NCBI GenBank assembly: GCA_018336035.1 | Contig: JAGXRD010000124.1 | Span: 1-48,951 of the forward strand | Source: Alphaproteobacteria bacterium | GTDB lineage: Bacteria; Pseudomonadota; Alphaproteobacteria; Ferrovibrionales; Ferrovibrionaceae | Direction of reading: 5' to 3' | Length of the DNA: 48,951 nucleotides | Shown: in pieces, positions 1-8,150 of the stretch | How the letters are laid out: every line of letters starts with the position of its first letter | How positions within the stretch are numbered: position 1 is the first letter of the stretch | The notes under the pieces: model-generated | Database searches by the model: none | What the model was told of the DNA's origin: nothing | Seen by the model: only the letters and a program-made list of their open reading frames with translations | Program-made: the position numbers and the translations under genes

Positions 1-453
1 TGTTTGACTGCGTCAGAAATTCGCGATGCGAATAAGAAGTTTCGATCTATTTCGAATTTAGTGTCTTTTCCAAAGAAAGATGCTTCCGGTGTGATGAAAG
101 GAGGAAAGTTGCCGGCAACTGTTCTCCTTGCTTTTGAATCTGACGTAACTGGCTCCGAGATAGATAGATATATCAAGCACACGGATGGCAGCCATTCTCC
201 TTGCACAGTTTTGTGTGTTCTGGGGAAGGGATACTGGTTTTACGATTTGAGTAACCGTTCTTGGCATGGGCATGAAACTCAAGATCAGCGACCATTTATA
301 GAGTTCGGCCTATTCATTACCGGCTTTATGAACACTCTTGCTGCTGAGGAGACAACTTTAAGACCATTTAGGCCGGGTATATATGTTGATGCTGCGAGTG
401 ATTTGACGACGCCCGTAAAGACGACATCGGCCATTTCAAAGGCCTCAGAGTAA
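1..453 (+). CDS. C-terminal part of a DUF6602-like protein (5' end outside window)
   Basis: The reading frame is open to the left edge, so the annotated TTG at 4 is probably internal and this is the 3' part of a longer gene. The 150 visible residues include a strand-rich core (PATVLLAFESDVTG, then CVLGKGYWFYDLSN). It resembles the second half of DUF6602 proteins, a nuclease-like family often found in defence or accessory regions. That assignment is from pattern memory, and the catalytic half of the domain would lie outside the window. Base composition is strikingly AT-rich compared with everything downstream, and codon use is different too (many TTA, AGA, ATA), which suggests horizontally acquired DNA. 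No terminator or partner gene is visible, and the next gene (661) has normal composition. Function unknown. Confidence 0.55.
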   Translation, partial: CLTASEIRDANKKFRSISNLVSFPKKDASGVMKGGKLPATVLLAFESDVTGSEIDRYIKHTDGSHSPCTVLCVLGKGYWFYDLSNRSWHGHETQDQRPFIEFGLFITGFMNTLAAEETTLRPFRPGIYVDAASDLTTPVKTTSAISKASE

Positions 454-660
454 AATGTAAAAGTAGTCTCCGTATTTGTCAGAAATCTCGTTTAGCAAGT
501 GCGTCCTTGTCGGCGATTATATTAAGGCATAAATAACAGTGTGTTAGGCCGGGTGAATTTTCCCGGTGCTGCTGTCACACCGGCATGTCGTCCTTCGTCT
601 TTGCGTATGAACGGGCAGGGCAGTCACCTGCCGGCCCAACTCGCAACGAAGGAACCCACC

Positions 661-1407
661 ATGAAAATCGTCGTCATCGGCGGCACCGGCCTGATCGGGT
701 CGCAGCTTGTCAAACTTCTGCAGGCCAGGGGTCATGAGCCCGTGGCCGCATCGCCGCGCAATGGCATCAATGCCGTCACCGGTGAGGGCCTGGCCGCCGC
801 GCTGGCCGGCGCGCAGGTCGTGGTCGATGTCGCCAATTCGCCGTCCTTCGAGGACCAGGCGGTGCTGGAGTTTTTCCGCGCCTCCACCGGCAATCTTGTC
901 TCGGCCGAAGCTGCCGCCGGCGTGCAGCATCATGTGGCGCTGTCGGTGGTCGGCACGGACCGTCTGCCCGGCAGCGGCTATTTCCGCGCCAAGCTGGCGC
1001 AGGAAAAACTGATCGCGGCCAACGGAGCAGTGCCTTACACCATCCTGCGCGCCACGCAGTTCTTCGAATTCATCGGTGCCATCGCGCAATCCGGCGGCAC
1101 GGGCGACACGCTGCGCATGCCGTCGGGTGCGATGCAGCCGGTTGCCGCCGCCGATGTGGTTGCTGCGCTGGCCGATGTGGCGCTTGCCGCACCGCTGAAT
1201 GGCATCGCCGATCTGGCCGGTCCGGAAGGCAGGCCGATGGCGGATTTCGTGCGCCAGTATCTGGTGGCGCAGCAGGACATGCGTCAGGTGGTGGCCGATC
1301 CGGCGGCGCCGTATTTCGGCGCCGTGATCGACGATGCCGCGCTGGTGCCGGCCGGCGCGGCGCGTATCGCGCCGACGCGGTTCGCCGACTGGCTCGCGAA
1401 AGCGTAA
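661..1407 (+). CDS. NmrA/SDR-type NAD(P)-binding reductase-like protein
   Basis: A 248-residue Rossmann-fold protein. The N-terminus has the dinucleotide motif GGTGLIG (residues 7-13) directly after a first beta strand, as in NmrA-like and atypical short-chain dehydrogenases. The middle carries SGYFRAKLAQEKL, a Y-x3-K-like arrangement near residues 103-107, and then YTILRATQFFEF, which is typical of the NmrA/YesF group of NAD(P)H-binding proteins. A longer reading frame begins at 541, but the ATG at 661 is preceded by GAAGGA and matches the family N-terminus. Substrate cannot be deduced. Such proteins act as quinone or flavin-type reductases or as redox sensors. It is followed 67 nt later by a RidA gene in the same direction, so the two may be co-transcribed. 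Confidence 0.85.
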   Translation: MKIVVIGGTGLIGSQLVKLLQARGHEPVAASPRNGINAVTGEGLAAALAGAQVVVDVANSPSFEDQAVLEFFRASTGNLVSAEAAAGVQHHVALSVVGTDRLPGSGYFRAKLAQEKLIAANGAVPYTILRATQFFEFIGAIAQSGGTGDTLRMPSGAMQPVAAADVVAALADVALAAPLNGIADLAGPEGRPMADFVRQYLVAQQDMRQVVADPAAPYFGAVIDDAALVPAGAARIAPTRFADWLAKA

Positions 1408-1474
1408 AGCCCGCTGGCTTGACCTTTGCGGCGGCTTTGCCCCAAGCTGCCGCACAGAGCAACGGAGACGCGCC

Positions 1475-1897
1475 ATGCCCATCACCCATCATAACCCCGC
1501 AGGTCTGTCCAAGCCGACCGGCTACACGCATGTGACGGCGGTCTATGCCCGCCAGCATGTGCATATTTCCGGCCAGGTGGCGCTGGATGCCGCTGGCAAT
1601 GTGGTCGGCAAGGGCGATATCGGCGCGCAGGCCGAGCAGGTCTACAGGAATCTGGAGATCGCGCTGGCCGAAGTCGGGCTGAATTTCACGCATGTCTTCA
1701 AGATGGTGACCTATGTGGTCGGCCTGACGCCCGAGCTGCTGCCGCCGGTGCGGGCGGCGCGCGCCAAACGCTTCGGCGACGGGCCGTTTCCGGCCAGCAC
1801 GCTGGTCGGCGTCACCGCGCTGGTCAATCCCGACCTGCTGATCGAAGTGGAAGTGATCGCCGCGCTGGACGATCCGGACGTGCCGCCGCCGGTCTGA
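1475..1897 (+). CDS. RidA/YjgF/UK114 family protein
   Basis: A 140-residue member of the RidA (YjgF/YER057c/UK114) family. These proteins form trimers, and archetypal members hydrolyse reactive enamine/imine intermediates released by PLP enzymes. Visible family features are the early HISGQVALDAAGNVVG segment, the AQAEQVYRNLEIALAEVG helix and the terminal PDLLIEVEVIAAL strand. The conserved Arg of the deaminase active site would be expected in the C-terminal CxR-type motif, but here the corresponding stretch reads FPASTLVGVTALVNPDLLIEVE without it. This may therefore be a non-canonical subfamily member rather than a classical RidA deaminase. The start is set at ATG 1475, after AACGGAGACGCGCC. 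It sits 4 nt upstream of the sulfotransferase gene. Confidence 0.88.
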   Translation: MPITHHNPAGLSKPTGYTHVTAVYARQHVHISGQVALDAAGNVVGKGDIGAQAEQVYRNLEIALAEVGLNFTHVFKMVTYVVGLTPELLPPVRAARAKRFGDGPFPASTLVGVTALVNPDLLIEVEVIAALDDPDVPPPV

Positions 1898-1901
1898 TCC
1901 C

Positions 1902-2921
1902 GTGCAGCTCGACAGACCGGTCTTTATCGGCGGAACGGGGCGCTCCGGCACCTCGATCATGGCGAATCTGCTGAACAGCCATGCCGATCTCTGCCTGCCC
2001 GGCCATGAGAACAAGCTGATCGTCGAGCATGGCGGGTTGCGCGACATCGTGGACAGCCTGAGCGGGCGCTACGACATGGCGCGCTTCCATGCCGTGCTGC
2101 AGGGCTTCCTGTTGCGGGCGCAAAGGATGCAGAAATTCGGCTTTCCGGTCCCCGAGCTGAACCTGCGCCTCAACCAGCTGACCAGATACCAGAAGCTCAA
2201 CTTCCAGCAGGCTTTCGAGATCGTGCAGCGCGAGAATCCGCAGGTTCCGGGCTCGATCCATGCCATCGGGGTACGCTTCGGCGTTGAACATTATATCGCC
2301 TGCATCAATGCCTTCCTGCTGCGGATCGTGACACATATCGCGCCGGATGGCATTGTCACCGCCAATGGCCTGCTCAAGCCATTCTACATGGCGCGGACAT
2401 TTACGCGCGACACCATCCTGGCCGAATGCCGCCGCTTCCTCGATGAGCTTTATGCGCCCTCGCTGACGGCAGCCGGCGCCGCGCGCTGGATCGACGATAC
2501 GCCGCTGAATTTCGTCAACTTCGATTTTCTGCATGCGCTGTATCCGCAGATGAAGTTCATCCACATGATCCGCGATCCGCGCGATGTGGCCGCGTCCTTC
2601 ACCAACCAGGCCTGGTTTCCGCCCGACCAGGCGCTGGCCATCTCGGTCTGTGCCGCGATGATCCGCAGCTATCGCAGCCTGAAAGACAGCATCCCGGCCG
2701 ACCGCCTGCTGGAAGTGCGGCTCGAGGATCTGGTGACGAAAACCGATGAGACTTTGACGCGCGTCGCGGCCTTCCTCGAGGTCGAGAACCGCTTCGATAC
2801 GACGCTGCTGTCGGCGGACAAGGCGAATCTCGGGCGCGGCAAGAGTGTCGATGCGGCGCTCACCGAGGCGGCGGACCGCGAGCTGGGCGACTGGATGCGC
2901 CTGCAGGGTTATCTGGAGTAA
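1902..2921 (+). CDS. Sulfotransferase family protein
   Basis: A 339-residue cytosolic-type sulfotransferase that would move a sulfuryl group from PAPS to an unknown acceptor. The 5'-phosphosulfate-binding loop is clear at residues 10-18 (GGTGRSGTS). The 3'-phosphate-binding region is clear at about 219-233 (KFIHMIRDPRDVAASF), with Arg224 and Arg227 in the usual positions. The segment WIDDTPLNFVNF just before it is also typical. Translation starts at GTG 1902, four bases after the RidA stop codon, so the genes are probably translationally linked. The next gene starts 6 nt after the stop. No sulfate activation genes are nearby, and the acceptor (glycan, lipid or phenol) cannot be inferred. Confidence 0.9.
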   Translation: MQLDRPVFIGGTGRSGTSIMANLLNSHADLCLPGHENKLIVEHGGLRDIVDSLSGRYDMARFHAVLQGFLLRAQRMQKFGFPVPELNLRLNQLTRYQKLNFQQAFEIVQRENPQVPGSIHAIGVRFGVEHYIACINAFLLRIVTHIAPDGIVTANGLLKPFYMARTFTRDTILAECRRFLDELYAPSLTAAGAARWIDDTPLNFVNFDFLHALYPQMKFIHMIRDPRDVAASFTNQAWFPPDQALAISVCAAMIRSYRSLKDSIPADRLLEVRLEDLVTKTDETLTRVAAFLEVENRFDTTLLSADKANLGRGKSVDAALTEAADRELGDWMRLQGYLE

Positions 2922-2927
2922 TGGGAC

Positions 2928-3293
2928 ATGGCGATCACCATCTATGGCATCAAAAACTGCGACACCATGAAGAAGGCCTTCACCTGGCTGAGCGACCATG
3001 GCGTGAAGCACGACTTCCATGACTACAAGGCGCAGGGCATCGACAGGGCGCATCTGGAAAACTGGTGCCGGGCGCTGGGCTGGGAGACGGTGCTGAACCG
3101 CGCCGGCACGACCTTCCGCAAGCTGCCGGAGTCTGATCGCGACGGACTCACCGAGGCAAAGGCGATCGCGCTGATGATCGCGCAACCCTCGATGATCAAG
3201 CGGCCGATTTTAGAATATGGCCCAGAAGGCAAAAGCGGCAAGGTGATGGCGGGGTTCAAGCCCGATCTCTATGCCGCTGCCCTGAAGAAGTAG
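2928..3293 (+). CDS. ArsC/Spx-family reductase-like protein (YffB type)
   Basis: A 121-residue thioredoxin-fold protein of the ArsC/Spx superfamily. The N-terminal ITIYGIKNCDTMKKAFTWL carries the single redox Cys11 in the N-C-D-T-hydrophobic-K-K-A context, which is the signature of the YffB/YfgD-like branch rather than true arsenate reductase. Later family landmarks are FRKLPESD (about 57-64) and the C-terminal PSMIKRPILEYG, where the Arg following the cis-Pro-like turn lies. YffB relatives bind glutathione and are probably glutathione-dependent thiol reductases; their physiological substrate is unknown. It starts 6 nt after the sulfotransferase stop and is the last gene of the plus-strand run. 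It converges on the GST gene with 3 nt between stop codons. Confidence 0.88.
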   Translation: MAITIYGIKNCDTMKKAFTWLSDHGVKHDFHDYKAQGIDRAHLENWCRALGWETVLNRAGTTFRKLPESDRDGLTEAKAIALMIAQPSMIKRPILEYGPEGKSGKVMAGFKPDLYAAALKK

Positions 3294-3296
3294 CGT

Positions 3297-3995
3297 TTAC
3301 GCCGCCAGTTTCGGCAGCAGCTCCTCCAGCGTCACATGACCGCGGAAGCTGCCGCTGCCCTGCGGTTGTTCGCCTGCTTCAATCGCGCGCGCGAAGATCA
3401 CCGCCGGATCGCTGTCCAGTTTGCGCAGCAGGCGCGACAGGTTCGGATAGGCGGCCTGATCGACTGCCTTGTGATACTGCGCCCAGCGCGCCAGGCCGCT
3501 CAGATAGGCGTCGGCGACGCTGCGGCGCGATCCCACCAGCCAGTCGCGACCTTCCAGCATCGCATCCAGCTGCGCATGCGCTTTCGCCACCAGCGCGCGA
3601 CCCTGATCGCGCAGCACGCGCTGCACCGGCGGATTCTCTGCCATCTCATAGGCGGCCCAGAGCGGACTGAAGGCCGCGAAGAAGGTGGTGTTGAGAAATG
3701 CCAGCATCTGGTTAAGCCGTTCATGCTCTACGCTGCCGGCTGGATAGCCCAGCCGGTCGGGCGCGCGGGCGGCGATGTTGCTCAGAATCGCGGCGCTTTC
3801 ACTTAAGCTGAGTCCGTTTTCCAGCAGCAGCACCGGCGTCTCGCGTACGGGGTTGAAGCGCGCATAGAGATCGCTTTGCATGTCTTCTGGCATGTTGATG
3901 CGGGCAAGCCGGTACGGCTGGCCGAGCCATTCCAGCGCTACGATCGAGCCAAACGAGCAGCCCTGCGGCACGCCGTAAAAAAGAACCGGTTCCAT
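3297..3995 (-). CDS. Glutathione S-transferase family protein
   Basis: A 232-residue protein with an N-terminal thioredoxin-like GST domain (about 1-80) and an all-helical C-terminal domain (about 88-215). The PVLLLENGLSLSESAAIL segment contains the cis-Pro and the E-S pair that binds the glutathione gamma-glutamyl group. The likely N-terminal catalytic region is YGVPQGCSFGS, with Ser/Cys rather than the classical Tyr. An upstream in-frame extension to 4181 exists. The ATG at 3995 is chosen because it follows AAGGAAATATC and gives the normal GST N-terminus. The gene is divergent from an HxlR regulator, and two inverted repeats sit in the shared 203-nt promoter region, so HxlR control in response to an electrophile is a reasonable inference. 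Confidence 0.9.
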   Translation of the reverse strand: MEPVLFYGVPQGCSFGSIVALEWLGQPYRLARINMPEDMQSDLYARFNPVRETPVLLLENGLSLSESAAILSNIAARAPDRLGYPAGSVEHERLNQMLAFLNTTFFAAFSPLWAAYEMAENPPVQRVLRDQGRALVAKAHAQLDAMLEGRDWLVGSRRSVADAYLSGLARWAQYHKAVDQAAYPNLSRLLRKLDSDPAVIFARAIEAGEQPQGSGSFRGHVTLEELLPKLAA

Positions 3996-4059
3996 GATAT
4001 TTCCTTTCCGTGTTGCGGTACGGGCGAACATGGACAGGCCGGATGCGGCCGTGAAGGAC

Positions 4060-4110
4060 GCACAAATTTGTGCCTCCGCAGAGACCGCGGGTAACAAAAA
4101 CCATACCCGC
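4060..4110. promoter_or_regulatory. Two inverted repeats between the GST and HxlR genes (candidate operators)
   Basis: The divergent intergenic region has a perfect 14-bp palindrome, GCACAAATTTGTGC (4060-4073), and a second inverted repeat with 7-bp arms GCGGGTA (4087-4093) and TACCCGC (4104-4110). Their centres are 32 bp apart, about three helical turns. Winged-helix HxlR dimers bind such dyads next to their own gene and usually regulate the divergent neighbour. The repeats are seen directly. Binding is inference. Confidence 0.5.
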
Positions 4111-4198
4111 GCACTGCTGACAGGAACTGTCACGCCTGCGCTGGTCGGGATGGCAGGATTGCCCGATATTGGCAGCAGCAATTGCTAAGGAGACCGCC

Positions 4199-4531
4199 AT
4201 GAAGGAGAGCATTTCGGGCTGCCCGCTGGAGGAGGCGATGCGCGTACTGGGCGGGCGCTGGCGCATCGTGCTGGTTTATTACCTGCTGGACGGGCCGATG
4301 CGGTTTTCCGATCTGCGTCGGGCGATGCCGAATATCTCGCAGCGTATGCTGACGCTGGACCTGCGCGCGCTGGAGGAGGTCGGCCTGGTGCAGCGCCGCC
4401 TGCTGCCCGGCATCCCGCCCGGCATGGAATACAGCCTGACCGGCGAGGGCCAGCGCCTGCGTAGCCTGGTCGACCTGCTGGGCGAGGTGGGTGAGCGGCT
4501 GGAACGGGCAAGACTGCGGGACGCGGCCTGA
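4199..4531 (+). CDS. HxlR-family winged-helix transcriptional regulator
   Basis: A 110-residue HxlR-type regulator. The family signature is complete: Cys8 followed by PLEEAMRVLGGRWRIVLVYYLL, then the wing-helix RFSDLRRAMPNISQRMLTLDLRALEEVGLVQR. Cys8 is the conserved redox- or electrophile-sensing cysteine in several family members. A longer frame begins at 4169, but ATG 4199 is preceded by AAGGAGACCGCC and matches the usual HxlR N-terminus. It is divergent from the GST gene at 3995, and the dyads at 4060-4110 lie between them. A thiol-responsive switch controlling the transferase is the simplest reading of this arrangement. Confidence 0.92.
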   Translation: MKESISGCPLEEAMRVLGGRWRIVLVYYLLDGPMRFSDLRRAMPNISQRMLTLDLRALEEVGLVQRRLLPGIPPGMEYSLTGEGQRLRSLVDLLGEVGERLERARLRDAA

Positions 4532-4604
4532 TCGGCCTTGCCATTACGGGCGGCGCCTCCTAACTGGAGAGCGGTCGTATCTGTCCTTCCGGAGATCCCA
4601 GAAA

Positions 4605-5111
4605 ATGTCGTTGTCGATGTACCAGGCCTCGGTGCCTGCCTTTACCCGCAGCCTGAACATGCTGTCGAAGCTGCTGACCAAGGCCGAGGCGCATGCCGCC
4701 GCCAACGGGCTGGCGCCGGCGGAGCTGCTGGAGGCCCGGCTGGCACCCGACATGTATCCGCTGACCCGCCAGATCCAGGCCGCCTGCGATGCGGCCAAAT
4801 TCGGTGCCGCGCGCCCCGCCGGCGTCACGCCGCCGAGCCATCCCGACACCGAGACGACCTTCGCCGAGCTGCAGGCGCGCATCAAGGCGGTGTCCGATTT
4901 CATCAGCGGTATCGGCGAGGCGGCATTTGCCGGCGCTGAAACCCGTGCGGTGACGCTGAAAACCGGCAGCGGCGAACTGGGCTTCACCGGTCAGGACTAT
5001 CTGCTGAACTTCGCGCTGCCGAATTTCTATTTCCACGCCGTCACGGCCTACGACATCCTGCGCCACAAGGGCCTGCCGCTGGTGAAGCGCGACTTCCTCA
5101 ATCTGGGGTGA
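4605..5111 (+). CDS. DUF1993 family protein
   Basis: A 168-residue DUF1993 protein: an all-helical fold that begins MSLSMYQASVPAFTRSLNMLSKLL, the family's typical start, and ends with the conserved FALPNFYFHAVTAYDILRHKGLPLVKRDFL segment. That segment holds the H-x4-YDILR motif shared with DinB-like helical bundles. No catalytic role has been established for the family. The start is ATG 4605; SD-like sequence is weak (GGAGATCCCAGAAA). It is 73 nt downstream of the HxlR gene in the same direction and may be part of the same response. The stop codon lies 3 nt from the convergent acetyltransferase gene. Confidence 0.88.
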   Translation: MSLSMYQASVPAFTRSLNMLSKLLTKAEAHAAANGLAPAELLEARLAPDMYPLTRQIQAACDAAKFGAARPAGVTPPSHPDTETTFAELQARIKAVSDFISGIGEAAFAGAETRAVTLKTGSGELGFTGQDYLLNFALPNFYFHAVTAYDILRHKGLPLVKRDFLNLG

Positions 5112-5114
5112 GGC

Positions 5115-5531
5115 CTATTTCCCGTCCAGCCGGCGGCTGAAGATCACGCGCGGTTCTTCCGCGTAGCCCAGCGCATCGTAGAAGGCGCGCACCCTGTCGT
5201 TCTCGGGGCGCACCATCAGCATGACTTTCGGCACGCCGCGCTGCCGCAGCCAGTCCTCGGCCGTCGCCACCATGGCGCGGCCGAGGCCGTGCTTCTGTAG
5301 AGTGGGGTCCACTGCAAGATAGTAGAGCCAGCCGCGATGGCCGTCATGGCCGGTCATCACGCTGGCAACGATTTTGCCGTCGCGCTCGCCGACCAGAATG
5401 GTCGATTCAGCGCGGCTGATGCAGAAGCTGATATCGCTGTCCGGGTCGTTCCACGGCCGGGTCAGGTCGCAGGCCTGCCACAGCGCGATGACGGCGCTGC
5501 GGTCGCGTTCTTCGAAAGCCCGGATATCCAC
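5115..5531 (-). CDS. GNAT acetyltransferase, YpeA-like
   Basis: A 138-residue single-domain GNAT protein. The start MDIRAFEERDRSAVIALWQACDLTRPWNDPDSDI closely follows the YpeA family pattern (L-W-x2-C-D-L-x-R-P-W-N-D-P). The acetyl-CoA pyrophosphate loop is KHGLGRAM in the middle, and the C-terminal ENDRVRAFYDALGY is the usual motif B. Translation starts at GTG 5531. Its first base is shared with the TAG stop of the ABC ATPase gene (TAGTG), so it is translationally coupled as the last gene of the transporter operon. Acetyl acceptor unknown. The coupling suggests it modifies the imported compound or a component of the pathway. Confidence 0.9.
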   Translation of the reverse strand: MDIRAFEERDRSAVIALWQACDLTRPWNDPDSDISFCISRAESTILVGERDGKIVASVMTGHDGHRGWLYYLAVDPTLQKHGLGRAMVATAEDWLRQRGVPKVMLMVRPENDRVRAFYDALGYAEEPRVIFSRRLDGK

Positions 5532-6319
5532 TAATGCTCAGCCTGGGCAGACCGGATCGCCTCGACGCGGATTTCCTCGGTCAGGCGCGCCTTATAGGCG
5601 GCGAATTCCGGCGTCGTCTTCATCGTGTAATGGCGCGGATGCGGCAGGTCGATGGCGATGTCGCATTTCACCTTGCCCGGCCGCGCGGTCATCACCAGCA
5701 CGCGGTTGGCCATGAAGATGGCTTCGTCGATATCGTGGGTGACGAACAGCACGGTCTTCTTGTGCTGCTCCCAGATGCCGAGCAGCAGTTCCTGCATCAG
5801 CGCGCGGGTCTGGTTATCCAGCGCGCCGAAGGGCTCGTCCAGCAGCATGATCTTGGGATCGTTGGCCAGCGCCCGCGCCAGCGCGGTACGCTGCTGCATG
5901 CCACCGGAGAGCTGCTTGGGGAAATGGTTCTCGAAGCCTTTGAGGCCGACCTGGTTGATGAAATGGGCGGCGATCTCGGCCTGCTGCTTGTCTGGCACAT
6001 TCTTCTCGCGCAGGCCGAAGCAGATGTTTTCCCGCACCGTCAGCCAGGGAAACAGCGTGTAGCTCTGGAACACCATGCCGCGATCCGGGCCAGGATCGCG
6101 CACCGCCTCGCCATCGAGCAGCACCGAGCCTGTCGTGGGCTGGTCGAGTCCGGCGACGATGCGCAGCAGCGTGCTCTTGCCGCAGCCCGACGGGCCGAGG
6201 ATGGTGATGAAGTCGTTGTCCTCGACGCTGAGGTTGGTCGGTTCCAGCGCGCGGGTCGGTTCGCCGCCGCGCACGCCGGGAAACACCCGGCTGACATTTT
6301 CGATGCGAAGCTTGCTCAC
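5531..6319 (-). CDS. ABC transporter ATP-binding protein (taurine/nitrate/sulfonate type)
   Basis: A 262-residue ATPase of the SsuB/TauB/NrtD group. The Walker A is GPSGCGKST, the Q-loop lies in GMVFQSYTLFPWLTV, the signature motif is LSGGMQQR, and the Walker B is IMLLDEPFGALD followed by the switch His in FVTHDIDEA. The start is GTG 6319, which overlaps the permease stop by GTGA (6316-6319); this gives the expected N-terminus SKLRIENVSRVF. A longer open frame upstream is only the overlap with the permease gene. It works with the permease at 6316-7095 and the binding protein at 7106-8050 to import a small organic substrate. Substrate not determinable from this subunit. Confidence 0.93.
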   Translation of the reverse strand: MSKLRIENVSRVFPGVRGGEPTRALEPTNLSVEDNDFITILGPSGCGKSTLLRIVAGLDQPTTGSVLLDGEAVRDPGPDRGMVFQSYTLFPWLTVRENICFGLREKNVPDKQQAEIAAHFINQVGLKGFENHFPKQLSGGMQQRTALARALANDPKIMLLDEPFGALDNQTRALMQELLLGIWEQHKKTVLFVTHDIDEAIFMANRVLVMTARPGKVKCDIAIDLPHPRHYTMKTTPEFAAYKARLTEEIRVEAIRSAQAEH

Positions 6320-7095
6320 TTGATGAAATACCAGGGATAGAGGCGCGCGTTGGCCTGTTTGAACAGGAAGTCGGAAACCAGGCCGATCACGCCGATGACG
6401 AAAATGCCGAAGATCATCTGCCCGGTATCGAGCAGGCGCTGGCTGTCCATGATCATATGGCCGATGCCACTCTGCGCGCCGATCAGTTCGGCGACGATCA
6501 CATAGGTCCAGGCCCAGCCCAGCACCAGGCGTAGTGTTTCCGCAATCTGCGGGGCAGCACCCGGAAGCAGCACACGCAGCACGATGCCGGCGCGTTTGGC
6601 GCCCAGTGTCTTGGAGGCTTCGACCAGGTCGATGCGGCTGCCGCCGACGATCACGGCGACCATCAGCACGATCTGGAAGAAGGAGCCGATGATGATGACC
6701 GACAGTTTCTGCGCTTCGCCCACGCCGGCCCACAGGATCAGCAGCGGGATGAAGGCGGAGGCGGGCAGGTAGCGGGCGAAGGAAATGAATGGCTCGAAGA
6801 AAGCCTCGATGCTCTTGAAGGCGCCCATCAGGATGCCGAGCGGCACGGCGAAGACGGCGGCGATCAGGAAACCGCCGACCACGCGCCAGATGGTGATGCC
6901 GACATCGCCGATGAAATTGTATTTGGTGAACAGCTCGATGCCGGCGCGCGCGGCTTTCACCGGATCGGCCAGGAACAGCGGCGGCACGATGCCGCCATAG
7001 GTGACGACGCCCCAGGCGGCGAAGAACACCACGAAGAAGAGAATCCCCAGGGCGGTACGCCGCCCCGGGGAAACAGGCTTAAGCGGATCGAACAC
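6316..7095 (-). CDS. ABC transporter permease (taurine/nitrate/sulfonate type)
   Basis: A 259-residue inner-membrane permease with about six hydrophobic segments, beginning at LGILFFVVFFAAWGVVTYGG. The cytoplasmic EAA loop that docks on the ATPase is EASKTLGAKRAGIVLRVLLPGAAPQI. The family is BPD_transp_1, SsuC/TauC-like. The start is GTG 7095, 10 nt after the binding-protein stop. The 3' end overlaps the ATPase start by four bases. It probably functions as a homodimer in the SBP-permease-ATPase importer encoded here. Confidence 0.92.
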   Translation of the reverse strand: MFDPLKPVSPGRRTALGILFFVVFFAAWGVVTYGGIVPPLFLADPVKAARAGIELFTKYNFIGDVGITIWRVVGGFLIAAVFAVPLGILMGAFKSIEAFFEPFISFARYLPASAFIPLLILWAGVGEAQKLSVIIIGSFFQIVLMVAVIVGGSRIDLVEASKTLGAKRAGIVLRVLLPGAAPQIAETLRLVLGWAWTYVIVAELIGAQSGIGHMIMDSQRLLDTGQMIFGIFVIGVIGLVSDFLFKQANARLYPWYFIK

Positions 7096-7105
7096 TAAAG
7101 CAGGC

Positions 7106-8050
7106 TCACTTGATGAAGCTGTCGTCGACCAGCGCCTTGAGGTCGGGGATCGCGCGGATCACGCCGGCTTCAAGCTGGATGTCGGCGGCTTCTTTCATGA
7201 AAGCCTGCAACTCGCCCTTGAAATAGGCCTGGTTGGCGGCCTTGTCCTGCCAGGCGATATACGAGGCCGAGGTGGCGAACTGTTCGCCGGTCTGCTTGAC
7301 CTTGGCGCCCATGATCTCGTTCGACTTGGCCGGTTCCTTCTTGATCATGTCCAGCGCGTCGAAGAAGCCATTGACCACGCCCTGCACGATCTTCGGGTTC
7401 TTCTTGATGAAGTCGGGCTGGAAGGCAACCATGTCGACCACCACCGGATAATCCAGCGTGGTGAGCAGGATCTTGCCGGAATTCGGCGCATTGCGCACCG
7501 ACGACAGATACGGCTCGTAGGTCAGCGCCGCATCATACTGGCCGGCGATGAAAGCCTGGGCCGCCGGCTGCGGGCCGAGCGTCGCGAACTGCACGTCCTT
7601 GGGCGACATGCCGTTGCGCTTCATGAAAGCCAGCAGGGTGAAATACGGCGTGGTACCGGCGCCGTCGACCGCGATGGTCTTGCCCTTCAGGTCGGTGATC
7701 TTGTTGAAGTTATTGCGCACGGCCAGACCGTCGCCGCCCTTCGACTTGTCGAGCAGCAGCACCTGGGTCAGCGGCACGCCGGCGGCGGTCCAGGCGACGA
7801 AGGTGTCGACGGTGGTGGCGACGGCCTGCGTGGCGCCGGCGGCGACCGTCAGGTGGCGTTCCTTCTGCGGGATGAACTTGATCTCGACATCCACGCCATG
7901 CTTCTTGAACAGGCCGGCCTCGGCCGCCAGCGTCAGCGGCGCAAAGCCGGTCCAGCCGCTCATGCCCAGCACGATCTTGTCCTGCGCCATGGCCGGCGCG
8001 GCGAGAAGGGCAGCTGCAACCGCAACGCCCGCAATCAGAGTCTTCGTCAT
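7106..8050 (-). CDS. ABC transporter substrate-binding protein (NMT1/TauA-like)
   Basis: A 314-residue periplasmic binding protein with a classical signal peptide (MTKTLIAGVAVAAALLAAPAMAQ, cleavage after AMA). The mature protein follows the NMT1/SsuA/TauA plan: SGWTGFAPLTLAAEAGLFKKHGVDVE at the first lobe, then DLKGKTIAVDGAG, and YDAALTYEPYLS in the hinge-lobe region. The start is taken at ATG 8050, because an upstream extension to 8110 would bury the signal peptide. First gene of a minus-strand operon with permease, ATPase and YpeA-like acetyltransferase. It is divergent from the histidine ammonia-lyase gene and the two share a 189-nt promoter region with a HutC-like dyad. A histidine-, urocanate- or imidazole-related substrate is therefore possible; the sequence alone does not prove it. 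Confidence 0.9.
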   Translation of the reverse strand: MTKTLIAGVAVAAALLAAPAMAQDKIVLGMSGWTGFAPLTLAAEAGLFKKHGVDVEIKFIPQKERHLTVAAGATQAVATTVDTFVAWTAAGVPLTQVLLLDKSKGGDGLAVRNNFNKITDLKGKTIAVDGAGTTPYFTLLAFMKRNGMSPKDVQFATLGPQPAAQAFIAGQYDAALTYEPYLSSVRNAPNSGKILLTTLDYPVVVDMVAFQPDFIKKNPKIVQGVVNGFFDALDMIKKEPAKSNEIMGAKVKQTGEQFATSASYIAWQDKAANQAYFKGELQAFMKEAADIQLEAGVIRAIPDLKALVDDSFIK

Positions 8051-8150
8051 ATCCCGGAACCCCCGCTCTAGGTCTGAGCGAACGGCCATCATGGCCATTC
8101 GCAGCTGCACAATTTAAGACCGTGGCGCGAAAGCCGGCAAGTCATTTATG

